Origin: a bacterium
Lineage (GTDB): Bacteria; Bacillota_I; Bacilli_A; Mycoplasmatales; Mycoplasmoidaceae
Direction of reading: 5' to 3'
Length of the DNA stretch: 18,240 nt
Assembly (NCBI GenBank): GCA_017633835.1
Contig: JAGBOP010000023.1
Location: forward strand, 1 to 18,240
The position numbers and the translations under genes were made by a program. The notes under the pieces are model-generated. The model was not told where the DNA came from and ran no database searches. It worked only from the letters and a program-made list of their open reading frames with translations. Shown here one piece after another: positions 7,204-16,820 of this stretch. Every line of letters begins with the position of its first letter. Position 1 is the first letter of the stretch.

Positions 7204-9702
7204 CTATTCGTCCTTGTCTTCATCTTCATTTTGTTCAGCTACTTTAACTGGTTCAATAGCTGGCAAGTTAGATTGATCTTCATTCATGTGTTCTTCGTCA
7301 AATTGCTTAAATAAGCAGTTGTAAATATCGTCATAAACTTTGACGAAGTGGAAAGTAATCTTGTCTTTGATTTCTTCCGGAACATCATCCAAGTACTTTT
7401 CGTCATCAATTGGCATAAAGATTTCGTTAATACCACTGCGAAATGCGGAAATGGTCTTTTCCTTAACGCCCCCAATAATACCAACCTTACCACGAAGCAT
7501 AATTTCCCCCGTCATCGAAATGGTAGAAGGAACGGGACATTTCTTTAGACATGATAAGATAGCAGTTACTAAGGTAACACCAGCACTAGGTCCATCTTTT
7601 GGAATACCCCCACTAGGAACATGCACGTGTAAGTCAATCTTGCTAAAGATATTTGGATCAATGCGGTATTTTTCGGCATTTGCTTTAACAAATCCTAATG
7701 CAACTTTAACGGATTCGTTCATGGTTTCCTTTAAATTACCAGTAATGGTTAAATTACCTTTACCTTTATAAGATGTTACTTCGATTGGAAGTAAGTCACC
7801 TCCAGCAGAAGTATAAGCCATCCCGTTAACTACGCCTGGGACTGGTTCTTCATCCCGTTTGGTGTAGTTATACATTTCTTTCTTTAAATATGCTTTAACC
7901 GCATCATTATCAATTACTTGGTGGTCAATTTCACCTTTGTTCATCCGAACAATGAATTTTCGAGCAATCCGTTGAATTAACCGTTCAAGTTCCCGCACCC
8001 CAGCTTCCATGGTGTACGAACGAATTAAATATTTAATAGCATCATCAGTAAATGATAGTTGTTCAGGTGTTAAATCATATGATTCCAAAGTGCGAGGAAT
8101 TAAATATTCTTTGGCAATGGATGCTTTTTCATTTTCAGTGTAACTAGATAAGCGAATAATTTCCAACCGGTCGTGTAAAGCTTCAGGAATATTTTCTTCG
8201 TAGTTAGCAGTGGTAATGAACATTACCTTGGATAGGTCATATTCATCTTCAATGTAATCATCACTAAAGCGGTTGTTTTGTTCAGGGTCAAGTACTTCTA
8301 GTAAAGCGTTAGCAGGATCACCCCCGCGTTCACTATCATAAGCTGATAATTTATCAATTTCGTCCAAAATGAACACTGGGTTAATTACACCTGCTTTTTT
8401 CATCCCAGTAATAATCCGACCTGGCATTGAACCTAAATAAGTACGACGGTGTCCTTTAATGGTAGCTTCATCTCTTACTCCCCCTAAGGAAGCTTTAACA
8501 CACTTCTTGCCTAATGCATTCGCAATACTAAATGCTAAACTGGTTTTACCAACTCCAGGTGGACCTACTAAGCAGATGATTGGAGCTTTGGAATTTTGTT
8601 TTCTAGTAAATACTGCTAGATATTCCAAAATCCGTTCCTTAACGTTCTTTAAACCGTAGTGGCTCTTGTTTAGTACTTCTTCTACTTTAGTAATATCTTT
8701 GTTGTCAGTTGTTTTTTGTCATCATGGCAAATTAACTAATCAGTCAATGTATGACTTAATCATTGATGCTTCTTGCATTTGGGAAGTTTCATAACGTTTT
8801 AATTCCGCAAGAATTTTCTTCTTAATGTGTTCTGGATATGGATTAGATTGAACTTTATCTCTAATTGCATCAACCGAATCTTCACTACCGTCTTCGTTTA
8901 ATTCATCCCGAATGGCTTTTAATTTTTCACGCAAGTAGAATTCACGTTGTTGCTTGGTTAAATCATTGTTAATCTTGGCATTGATTTCGCCATCAACTTT
9001 TTTGGAAAAATTACTATCAACTTTTGGTTGTTGCCGGTTCTTTTTAATCTTGGTAATTTGGTTATCAAGAATGGAAACTACTTTTTCCAACCGACTAATG
9101 ACTGATTGCTCACCAAGCAAGTAATCTTCATCAGCAGTAGAAAAATTAGCAAGTAAAGCAACTTGGTCCACAAACTTGGAAAAGTTAGCTTGGTTTTCTA
9201 GTTGCTTAATTTCATCACTAGTTCATGTGTAATTAGTTGGATCTAATTGGTTTAATTGTTGCATTTGATCAATAATTTTTTCTTTTAATGCAACATTGCC
9301 CCCGTCTGTAACATAGCGATTAGCAATCTTGCTATAATCAGCCATGAAACAGTCTTGTTCGCCATCAAATTCACAGTTGCTTAACTTAATGCGGCATACA
9401 CCCATTAGCTTTAACGAATATTCTTCATCGTTCGCATTAAGTTGTTTACATTCCGTAATTTTGGCTAAAGTGCCGTATTTATAAAATTGATCAACATTCG
9501 TAATATCATCTTGATTCATGTCGATTTGGGGAACGACAAGAATCATGTCCTTTAATGAATCACTATCAGCATCATTAGGATCGGGCACAAAGTTTTGGGT
9601 AAGCTTGATTGCTTTAATGCTGATTTCACGTCCAACTTCAATTTGGACTTCATGGTCAGGGAATACAATGGTATCACGAGTAATTAATACTGGAAGTTTC
9701 AT
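7204..9702 (-). CDS. lon: ATP-dependent protease Lon
   Basis: LonA protease of 832 residues under code 4, degrading misfolded and regulatory proteins in the cytosol. Order of parts: N-terminal substrate-binding domain (about 1-200, MKLPVLITRDTIVFPDHEVQ), coiled-coil linker (about 200-330), AAA+ module with Walker A GPPGVGKT at 380-387 and Walker B FILDEID with D447/E448, and the C-terminal protease domain with the Ser-Lys dyad S706 (PKDGPSAG) and K749 (GGVKEK), 43 residues apart as in E. coli Lon. The C terminus ends in an acidic tail (NEDEDKDE). UGA Trp codons include the WW pair at the linker/AAA junction. The ATG at 9700-9702 follows AAAGGAGA. A CIRCE operator overlaps the promoter, indicating heat-shock control by HrcA. 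Transcribed alone, with terminators on both sides. Confidence 0.98.
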
Positions 9703-9730
9703 CTTTTATCTCTCCTTTAGTTCTAAGGTT

Positions 9731-9736
9731 TATATA
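9731..9736 (-). promoter_or_regulatory. lon: Putative -10 box of lon
   Basis: TATATA within GATTATATAAACC on the minus strand, directly downstream of the CIRCE element and about 15 bases before the ribosome binding site. CIRCE occupies the spacer and -35 area, so bound HrcA would block polymerase. Confidence 0.5.
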
Positions 9737-9739
9737 ATC

Positions 9740-9766
9740 TTAGCACATTTAATAAAAGAGTGCTAA
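9740..9766 (-). promoter_or_regulatory. CIRCE operator (HrcA binding site) of lon
   Basis: On the minus strand the sequence is TTAGCACTC, nine bases, ATGTGCTAA. The first half matches the CIRCE consensus perfectly, the spacer has the canonical nine bases, and the second half differs from GAGTGCTAA at two positions. HrcA represses heat-shock genes through this element; in mycoplasmas CIRCE is known in front of lon, clpB and dnaK-type genes. hrcA itself is not in the window. Confidence 0.92.
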
Positions 9767-9776
9767 TTTTTTTAAT

Positions 9777-9811
9777 AAAAATAGCAAACTTTTAAGTAGT
9801 TTGCTATTTTA
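9777..9811 (-). terminator. Intrinsic terminator after tig
   Basis: On the minus strand AAAATAGCAAACT and AGTTTGCTATTTT are perfectly complementary around a short loop and are followed by TATTAAAAAAATT. It separates tig from the CIRCE-controlled lon promoter, which begins right after it. Confidence 0.85.
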
Positions 9812-9832
9812 TATTTTATATGGGAATATTAA

Positions 9833-11260
9833 TTATTTACTAGCAGTTTCGGATTTATTGTCACTTGAAGCACTTTCTTCTTGTTGCTTCTTAGTTAGCA
9901 TGTCAAATAGGAAGTTATCAACTTTTTCTTTCACAATGTTAACACCTAATTGCATTCTTACATCATTGCGAATTTGTTCAGTAACATCTTCCTTCTTGTC
10001 GGGATTGTACTTTTCTTCAATCGACTTTAATTGATTTTTGATGGCTTCTTCATCCATCTTCTTATCAATTTCTTCTTTCGTTACACTTAAGTGTTCTTGT
10101 TTAGCAACCGCATTAATGGCAAAGTATAAAAGAATGTTGTTCTTAGCATTTTCTTCAATTTGCTTCATGTGTTCTTCTTTAGTTTGGTGTACTAATTCAA
10201 GATATTCATCAAGAGTTTTGTTGTAATATGCCTTTAGAATTTGTTCAGTTTGTTGGTTAATCCGTTCAACTTCTTCGCTTACTAAGAAATCAGGATAGTA
10301 AGAAAGTTTACTGTTCTTTACTAGTTCTTCACTGATTTCACGCATTGCGTCTTCTTTAAATGTTTCAGCTTTTTGCTTTGCCAATTCATTTTTGTAGTGT
10401 GCTCGCAACTTTTCTTCGTTATCAACATCAGGAATGTTTAATGATTTAATGAATGCTTCATCAAAGACAGGACGGTGAGTTTGCTTAATTTCATGCAAAG
10501 TAATGTGGAAAGAAGCTTTTTTATCACGGAATTTTTCATTATATTCGTGAGGGAAGGTTACTTCAATGTCTTTTTGTTCTTCTGGCTTCATGCCAATGAT
10601 TTGGTCTTCAAAACCAGGAATGAAACGATTTGATCCAATTTCCAAGTCAAATTGCTTAGCACTACCACCTTCAAATGGAGTTTCTTCCAATTTACCATCT
10701 TCCCCATAAACCCGGCCTTCAAAGTCAAGTACAGCAGTATCACCTTTTTCAACTGCTGAACCTTCAGCTTTTGGTTCTAAGGTTGCATTATTTTCAATTT
10801 CTTGGTTAATACGTTGTTGTACTTCTTCGTCTGTTACATCACTTGGTTTAACGGTTAACTTCATTGCGTTTAAATCAACTGATGCATCAGGAATTAAATC
10901 AAACATATAACGAATTTCCATGTTGTCATCTTTAAAACCTTCAGGGAAAGTCTTTGGATCACGGTCAATGAAGAAGTTAGGATCTTTTTCAGGGTGATCA
11001 CGGTAATCTTTAACAATTCAGTGTCAACCTTCGGTTGCTAACTTGTTCATTGTTTTATTTAAAGATTCAGTTTGATTAATGTATTTCTTTGCTTCATCTA
11101 ATGGAGCTTTTCCTTTGCGGAAACCTTTAATTTCAATGTCTTCAGCTAGTTTGCGTTCAACTGCTTCTCTTGCTTTATTGAATTCGTCTTTATCGAAACT
11201 TAAAGTAATAGTATGAAGATGTTTTTCAGTATCATTTTTTTCTTCAATTATTTTAATCAT
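9833..11260 (-). CDS. tig: Trigger factor (ribosome-associated chaperone, PPIase)
   Basis: A 475-residue protein with two UGA Trp codons near residue 80. The N-terminal domain carries the ribosome-docking signature GFRKGK at 46-51, which binds L23 at the tunnel exit. A FKBP-type peptidyl-prolyl isomerase domain follows at about 170-255 (EKGDTAVLDFEGRVYGEDG, then FIPGFEDQIIGMKPEEQ). The C-terminal chaperone body is helical and highly charged and ends in a hydrophilic Ser/Glu/Lys tail. Length is slightly above the usual 430-450 residues; the stretch around 85-113 (KDYRDHPEKDPNFF) looks like a lineage insertion. The ATG at 11258-11260 follows GAAAGGAAT, with TATAAT further up. It lies between lysS and lon and has its own strong terminator. 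Confidence 0.96.
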
Positions 11261-11289
11261 ATTTGTATTCCTTTCAATAATCAGTATTA

Positions 11290-11295
11290 ATTATA
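11290..11295 (-). promoter_or_regulatory. -10 box of tig
   Basis: Perfect TATAAT on the minus strand about 30 bases before the tig start, in the gap after lysS. No -35 is evident. No hairpin terminator is visible after lysS, so read-through from lysS is also possible. Confidence 0.55.
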
Positions 11296-11319
11296 AATAA
11301 TAATATTTTTTTAAAACCA

Positions 11320-12864
<1,545 letters not shown>

Positions 12865-12896
12865 AATTTCTTGTTTAATGTGCTTAATTTTTATTT

Positions 12897-12934
12897 AATA
12901 AAAAAATAATCAGGAGATTGACCTGATTATTTTA
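12897..12934 (-). terminator. Intrinsic terminator after rplK-rplA
   Basis: On the minus strand AATAATCAGG (12922-12931) and CCTGATTATT (12905-12914) form a perfect ten-base stem around a seven-base loop, followed by a TTTTTT run. It lies 20 bases past the rplA stop. Confidence 0.9.
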
Positions 12935-12953
12935 TTGAAGAAGAAGTAAAATC

Positions 12954-13637
12954 TTAGAATTTTACCTTTACTGCAGGTCCCATTGTTGGTACCACTACAA
13001 CACTTTGAATAAAGTCACCTTTAACAGTGCTTGGTCTTCTTGTACGAATGGTATCAATCATGAACTTGATATTTTCTGCTAATTGTTCATCAGTAAAACT
13101 TAATTGACCAATTGGACAGTGAATAATACCGTATGTATCAGTGCGGTATTCAAAACGACCTTTCTTAAAGGATTTTGCAGTGCCAATAATATCAGTCGTT
13201 ACTGTTTGGGTCTTAGGGTTTGGCATTAAGCCCCGTGGTCCTAAAATCTTACCAAGTTTGGATAATTCAGGCATGAATTTTGGAATGGTAATGATTAAAT
13301 CAAAGTCTAATCAACCTTGTTTCATCTTATCAATTAAATCCTTACCACCTAAATAATCAATGCCTGCTTGTTTTGCGTCTTCTTTGCTTACGTTATCAGC
13401 TAGTGCAACAATCCGAACTTGTTTTCCAGTACCATTTGGTAAAGAAATGGTTCCTCTTAATTGTTGTTCAGCTTTGGTCGTATCCAAGTTTAATTTAATT
13501 GCAATATTAATTGGACCTTGGAATTTTGCATAAGATACTTTCTTGACAATTGGAGCAGCTTCTTCAGGAAGGTATACTTTTAATGGATCATATAAAGTAA
13601 TCGCATTTTTCATTTTCTTGCCAACATGCTTACTCAT
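12954..13637 (-). CDS. rplA: Ribosomal protein uL1
   Basis: A 227-residue L1-stalk protein, which binds 23S rRNA helices 76-78 and guides exit of deacylated tRNA. In many bacteria it also represses its own operon by binding the leader mRNA. The family signature KLGKILGPRGLMPNPK is present near residue 125-142, and a conserved ending (VVVVPTMGPAVKV) is intact. One UGA Trp lies just after the KMKQG segment. The ATG at 13635-13637 follows GGAAGG located inside the end of rplK, only two bases separating the two genes, so they are translated in tandem. Length and composition are normal. Confidence 0.98.
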
Positions 13638-13639
13638 GA

Positions 13640-14143
13640 TTATTTACCTTCCTTTCCTGCTTCAGCTTTAACTGGTTCAGCCTTTGGTGCTTCACCAGCT
13701 GGTTTTTTATCATTCTTTTGATCTAAACCTTCCACCGTAATTCCCATGTTTCTTGCTGTACCAGCAATCATGCGAACTGCTGCTTCTTCATCAGTCGTGT
13801 TTAAATCTTTCATTTTGGCCCGAGCAATTTTTAATGCTTGGTCGTGGGTAATAGAAGCAACATGATCAGTCTTTGGATTCTTTGCTCCTTTTTGAACCTT
13901 TGCTGCTTCCTTAATTAAAATGGAAGCAGGAGTTGTTTTAATAACGTAATCGAAGGATTTATCAGAGTACGCAGTAATTCAAACTGCAACTACCTTGCCG
14001 TTTTGATCCTTCGTTGCATCGTTAAATTGTTTAGTAAACAAAGCCATGTTAATTCCAACGGACGCTAATGCTGGTCCGGGTTTAGCTTGTCCACCAATGA
14101 GGTTTAACTTTGCGTAACGGGTAATTGTTTTCTTTGCAGCCAC
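13640..14143 (-). CDS. rplK: Ribosomal protein uL11, GTG start, C-terminal extension
   Basis: A 167-residue protein of the ribosomal GTPase centre. The N-terminal domain ([20 protein letters not shown], with the PGPALASVG loop) and the C-terminal 23S rRNA-binding domain (ending [11 protein letters not shown]) are normal. About 25 further residues rich in Lys, Ala and Pro ([20 protein letters not shown]...) extend beyond the usual C terminus. I place the start at GTG 14141-14143 because it gives the family N terminus and follows a perfect GGAGGT at eight bases; an in-frame upstream ATG at 14195 would add 18 unrelated residues that overlap the leader hairpin. One UGA Trp is in the domain junction. 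First gene of rplK-rplA. Confidence 0.95.
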
Positions 14144-14150
14144 AAGCAAC

Positions 14151-14156
14151 ACCTCC
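14151..14156 (-). promoter_or_regulatory. Ribosome binding site deciding the rplK start
   Basis: GGAGGT on the minus strand, complementary to the end of 16S rRNA, sits eight bases before the GTG that begins the conserved L11 sequence. It rules out the longer upstream reading. Confidence 0.85.
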
Positions 14157-14166
14157 ATGTTCTTTA

Positions 14167-14212
14167 TGTAGTTTAACGTTAGAACCATTTGTTCCAACTT
14201 CTACGTGCTACA
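14167..14212 (-). promoter_or_regulatory. Structured leader of rplK-rplA, possible autoregulatory site
   Basis: In the transcript UGUAG (14208-14212) pairs with CUACA (14167-14171), enclosing an inner hairpin GUUGGAAC/GUUCUAAC (14178-14198) with an asymmetric internal loop. Two helices separated by such a loop are the general form of an L1-binding mRNA site, but I cannot confirm the conserved L1-contact bases. Confidence 0.4.
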
Positions 14213-14232
14213 ACTTTAATATATATTTAGTA

Positions 14233-14238
14233 ATTATA
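14233..14238 (-). promoter_or_regulatory. -10 box of rplK-rplA
   Basis: Perfect TATAAT on the minus strand, nine bases past the fur stop codon and about 20 bases before the leader helix. No terminator separates fur from rplK, so some read-through is likely. Confidence 0.6.
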
Positions 14239-14246
14239 TTTAATTT

Positions 14247-14774
14247 TTAATTCTTTGAAACATTATCTTGGGTTGATGGAATTTTATTATTTTGATTAAT
14301 TGCTTTTGCATCTTTAGTACTATCAGCGTGTTTTTTGACGTGTAAGGTAATAATTCCAACGGTTAAATCATAACCTAGTGATGCACACCTTTCGTTTAAA
14401 AGGTTAATGACTTCAGGGGAATCACCAACATACACGTATTTCTTTTTGTCCACGTCATAAAAATGCACATGGATTTTTTCGTTTAAAACATTCAATTCAA
14501 AAGCAACTTCATTTTCGGCAAAATTGTAATATCCCATGATAATGCCTAAATCATTAAGTAAAGCGAGATTATTGTAAATTGATGCGACGGTAATTTTAAT
14601 GGAAGCATTTTTTAAATGTTCCCTAATTGCATTAATAGTATGTGAGTGATGACAACCACGAAGTAGCACATCGATAATGGCTCTTCTTGCGTCAGTTACT
14701 CTTAAATGATTTTGGGCAAACATGTCCCAAATTTTTTGTTTAATTATTTTTTTGTCTTCTACTTTAATGTTCAT
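14247..14774 (-). CDS. fur: Fur-family transcriptional regulator
   Basis: A 175-residue protein of the Fur/PerR/Zur family, metal- or peroxide-sensing DNA-binding repressors. The winged-helix domain is clear: LRVTDARRAIIDVLL near residue 25, CHHSHTINAIREHL near 41, and ITVASIYNNLALLNDLGII near 60-80, where Fur has aTvYR.L..L...GlI. The metal domain holds an HVHFYD segment (about 103-108), but both CxxC pairs of the structural zinc site are missing (DVDKKK follows where the first would be). A hydrophilic tail of about 25 residues ends the protein. Its ATG overlaps the end of nfo by 11 bases, with only a weak Shine-Dalgarno, so translation is probably coupled to nfo. The sensed metal cannot be told from sequence. 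Confidence 0.85.
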   Translation of the reverse strand: MNIKVEDKKIIKQKIWDMFAQNHLRVTDARRAIIDVLLRGCHHSHTINAIREHLKNASIKITVASIYNNLALLNDLGIIMGYYNFAENEVAFELNVLNEKIHVHFYDVDKKKYVYVGDSPEVINLLNERCASLGYDLTVGIITLHVKKHADSTKDAKAINQNNKIPSTQDNVSKN

Positions 14775-15672
14775 TTTTTATCCAATCGTCAAATTTTGTA
14801 TTTTTTATCATCGAAATCTCTTCCTTGTATGGCATTTGTCCATTCACAAGGGGAGTTTCTAATATTTTAATGACATGGTTTGTTAATGGATGTCATGCTC
14901 ATTTTAATAAAGTGTTAAATCCAATTTGGCCATATCCTAAGTTGGCGTGGCGATCCTTATGGGATTTAAACCCATTTTTTGAATCGTTTAAGTGAATCAC
15001 TTTTAAGTATGGTAAACCAATGGCGTTATCAAATTCGGTTAACACGTTATCAACATCGTTTACATCATATCCTGCGTCCCAAATGTGGCACGTATCAATA
15101 CATACCCCAATCTTGGAACGATCATTAATTTGGACAATAATGCGATTAATGTTGGTAAACGTGCTGGCAATATCAGTGCCAAGACCTGCCATGGTTTCCA
15201 AACAAATACATACATCAACAGTTTCACCAAGTGCTTTTAGTACTTCGTTAAGTACAAATGCACAGTTTTTGATTCCAGTTTCTAAATCAGCATCCATGTA
15301 TTTTCCTGGATGTAAAACGTAATACTTAACGCCCATTTGACTGGTCCTTAAGACATCTTGATAAAGAAAATTGATACAAAACCGTTGCTTTTGTTGGTCA
15401 CTGGTGGCTGGGTTGATGATGTAAGGACAGTGCACTACTAAATTGTGCAAGCTATATCCTTGCTTCAGTCAAAGTGATTGCCCAGCTGCTAAATTCAATT
15501 TATCTAATGAAATTCGCATCGTATTTTGGGGCGGCCCGGTAAAAAACATGAACGCATTTTCCCCAAAAGCAATCGCAGTGTGCACCGTTTGTAAAAAATA
15601 GTGCGGAGCACACATTGGTAAATGAGAGCCAATTAATAGATCATAAGGTTGATCTAATTCTTGTTGCTTCAT
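14764..15672 (-). CDS. nfo: Endonuclease IV (AP endonuclease)
   Basis: A 302-residue enzyme that cleaves DNA 5' to abasic sites in base excision repair, often the only AP endonuclease in mycoplasmas. All nine ligands of the trinuclear zinc site can be placed: H81 (VVHCPYIIN), H121 (LHPG), E159 (LETMAG), D193 and H196 (CIDTCHIWDAGYD), H227 (HLNDSK), D240 and H242 (KDRHANLGYG) and E272 (LETP). Three UGA Trp codons (W68, W258, W260) break the frame under the standard code; the true stop TAA is at 14764-14766, inside the start of fur. The ATG at 15670-15672 follows AAGGAGGA. It follows the terminator of rplU-prp-rpmA and so heads its own nfo-fur unit. Confidence 0.97.
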
Positions 15673-15694
15673 TAATGTTCCTCCTTAATTATTT

Positions 15695-15729
15695 TTTCAC
15701 TAAATATCTTATTAAAAAATAAAGTGAAA
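15695..15729. repeat. Inverted repeat upstream of nfo-fur
   Basis: TTTCACT and AGTGAAA are perfect seven-base arms separated by 21 bases of AT-rich sequence, located 23-57 bases upstream of the nfo start where the promoter must lie. It may be an operator, for instance for the Fur-family product, but it does not resemble a known Fur or PerR box. Confidence 0.35.
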
Positions 15730-15740
15730 GAGAATATTTT

Positions 15741-15779
15741 ATAAAAAAAATGAAAAAATGGGGTACATTTTTTCATTTC
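15741..15779 (-). terminator. Intrinsic terminator after rpmA
   Basis: On the minus strand AAATGAAAAAATG and CATTTTTTCATTT form a perfect 13-base stem around TACCC, followed by TTTTTA. It begins ten bases past the rpmA stop and ends the rplU-prp-rpmA unit. Confidence 0.88.
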
Positions 15780-15788
15780 TAATGATAA

Positions 15789-16085
15789 TTACGCTTCGTG
15801 CGGAATTACTTCAACAATAGTTTTGCTACCTTTATATTTGCTGTATTTAACAATTCCGTCAATTAAAGCGTATAAAGTGTAGTCTTTACCTTGTCCCACG
15901 TTTTTACCAGGATAAATTTTGTTACCGCGTTGGCGGTAGATAATTTGACCGGCTTTAGTTAGTTCACCATCACTTAATTTTTGACCAAGGAATTGCGGAT
16001 TGGAATCTCTACCGTTCTTAGTAGAACCAACCCCTTTCTTACTAGCAAATTCTTGTAAGTCAACAATATATCTTAGTTTTTCCAT
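15789..16085 (-). CDS. rpmA: Ribosomal protein bL27 with cleavable N-terminal extension
   Basis: A 98-residue L27, whose mature N terminus reaches the peptidyl transferase centre. The conserved body starts [14 protein letters not shown] and includes [24 protein letters not shown]. As in Firmicutes and their relatives, an extension ([14 protein letters not shown]) precedes it; the LQ-F-A pattern matches the site cut by the cysteine protease Prp, encoded just upstream, with processing expected around F13/A14. The second variable position is Glu (LQEFA) rather than Phe. I choose ATG 16083-16085 over an in-frame GTG at 16104-16106 because AGGAAGGAAG lies at correct spacing before the ATG. The start overlaps the end of prp by 13 bases. 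Confidence 0.97.
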   Translation of the reverse strand: MEKLRYIVDLQEFASKKGVGSTKNGRDSNPQFLGQKLSDGELTKAGQIIYRQRGNKIYPGKNVGQGKDYTLYALIDGIVKYSKYKGSKTIVEVIPHEA

Positions 16086-16375
16086 GAAATCTTCCTTCCT
16101 GTTCACTTAATAATGTGCGGGTATGTTACAAATAAGACAAATAATTGTTTTAATAACATTTGCCATTTAATTTGGTTCACGTAAGTTTTGGCAATTAAAT
16201 GCACTTGTAAATATCCTTTTTGTTTAAAGACATGTAACTCATGTTCTTTAAAACAATTAATCGCACAATTAGTAATTGCACTAACCGCACAGCACACTAG
16301 TCCGTACTTGTTATTAGTAAGTTCTTCGTGTCCTTTCACGATTAACGTGAATGATGCATGGTTAATGTAAATCAT
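16073..16375 (-). CDS. prp: Ribosomal-processing cysteine protease Prp
   Basis: A 100-residue protein under code 4; the UGA at 16103-16105 is Trp and the true stop is TAA at 16073-16075. Prp removes the N-terminal extension of ribosomal protein L27. The catalytic pair is visible: H16 in KGH and C28 in the VCCAVSAI motif, 12 residues apart as in the S. aureus enzyme. It sits in the conserved rplU-prp-rpmA order, starting five bases after rplU and overlapping the start of its own substrate gene rpmA. No Shine-Dalgarno is obvious, which suggests coupling to rplU translation. A second cysteine (C29) adjoins the proposed nucleophile. Confidence 0.92.
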
Positions 16376-16380
16376 AATAA

Positions 16381-16680
16381 CTATAGATTAATTGCTTTAA
16401 CTAATAACTTCGTGTATTGTTGGCGATGACCTTGTCTTCGTAAGTGATGCTTTTGACTTTTAAATTTGTAAAGGTGAAGCTTCTTTTGTTTTCCGTGCTT
16501 GATGACTTCGCAAACAACATTTGCGTTAGCAACGTATGGGGTGCCAATTTTGTCATCAACCATTAGAACGTGGTCGAACTTAATTTCTTCGTTTTCTTTG
16601 TTTGGTAATTTGTCAACATAAATTACATCATTTGGTTGCACTTTATATTGCTTATTACCAGTGGTAAAAATTGCAAACAT
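16381..16680 (-). CDS. rplU: Ribosomal protein bL21
   Basis: A 99-residue 50S protein that binds 23S rRNA. It shows the family start MFAIFTTGNKQYKVQPNDVI, the middle DHVLMVDDKIGTPYV and the rRNA-binding C terminus with KFKSQKHHLRRQGHRQ. Length is normal. The ATG at 16678-16680 follows AAGGAG. It is the first gene of rplU-prp-rpmA and lies behind an L21-type leader hairpin and a TATAAT promoter. Confidence 0.98.
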   Translation of the reverse strand: MFAIFTTGNKQYKVQPNDVIYVDKLPNKENEEIKFDHVLMVDDKIGTPYVANANVVCEVIKHGKQKKLHLYKFKSQKHHLRRQGHRQQYTKLLVKAINL

Positions 16681-16699
16681 TCTTTCTCCTTATTTCCAC

Positions 16700-16752
16700 T
16701 GTGTCTAGGTGGTGCTAATATAATTAGTCTTTATTACCACTTTAAGTACACT
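16700..16752 (-). ncRNA. L21-type leader of rplU-prp-rpmA
   Basis: In the transcript GUGU (16748-16751) pairs with ACAC (16701-16704), GUGGU with ACCAC, and an apical CUAAU/AUUAG hairpin, giving three stacked helices with internal loops just before the ribosome binding site. Position and the GUGGU...ACCACC element fit the L21 leader described in Bacillales; the binding partner is presumed to be L21. Confidence 0.6.
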
Positions 16753-16782
16753 TTGATATTTGTTATTATTATATATGATAAT
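16753..16782 (+). promoter_or_regulatory. Putative promoter of RDD-pcrA
   Basis: TTGATA (16753-16758), 18 bases, GATAAT (16777-16782) on the plus strand, about 40 bases before the RDD gene start. The 68-base region between the rplU leader and the RDD gene holds both divergent promoters and nothing else visible. Confidence 0.45.
16768..16773 (-). promoter_or_regulatory. -10 box of rplU-prp-rpmA
   Basis: Perfect TATAAT on the minus strand about 17 bases before the leader helix. It overlaps the divergent promoter of the plus-strand genes. Confidence 0.6.
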
Positions 16783-16820
16783 TTATTTATATTATATTAA
16801 TGCATGCATAAAGAAGAACC

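Noticed and set aside
7340..7771. Plus-strand open frame of 143 codons over lon
   Set aside because: Antisense to the conserved Lon protease domain; its product resembles nothing and no start signals are seen.
14144..14197. Longer L11 starting at the upstream ATG
   Set aside because: The added residues are not part of L11, overlap the leader hairpin, and a perfect GGAGGT precedes the internal GTG.
15020..15322. Plus-strand open frame of 100 codons over nfo
   Set aside because: Antisense shadow of the endonuclease IV metal-site region.
16086..16106. Longer L27 starting at the upstream GTG
   Set aside because: The AGGAAGGAAG before ATG 16083-16085 has proper spacing, and the shorter form matches the usual L27 precursor.
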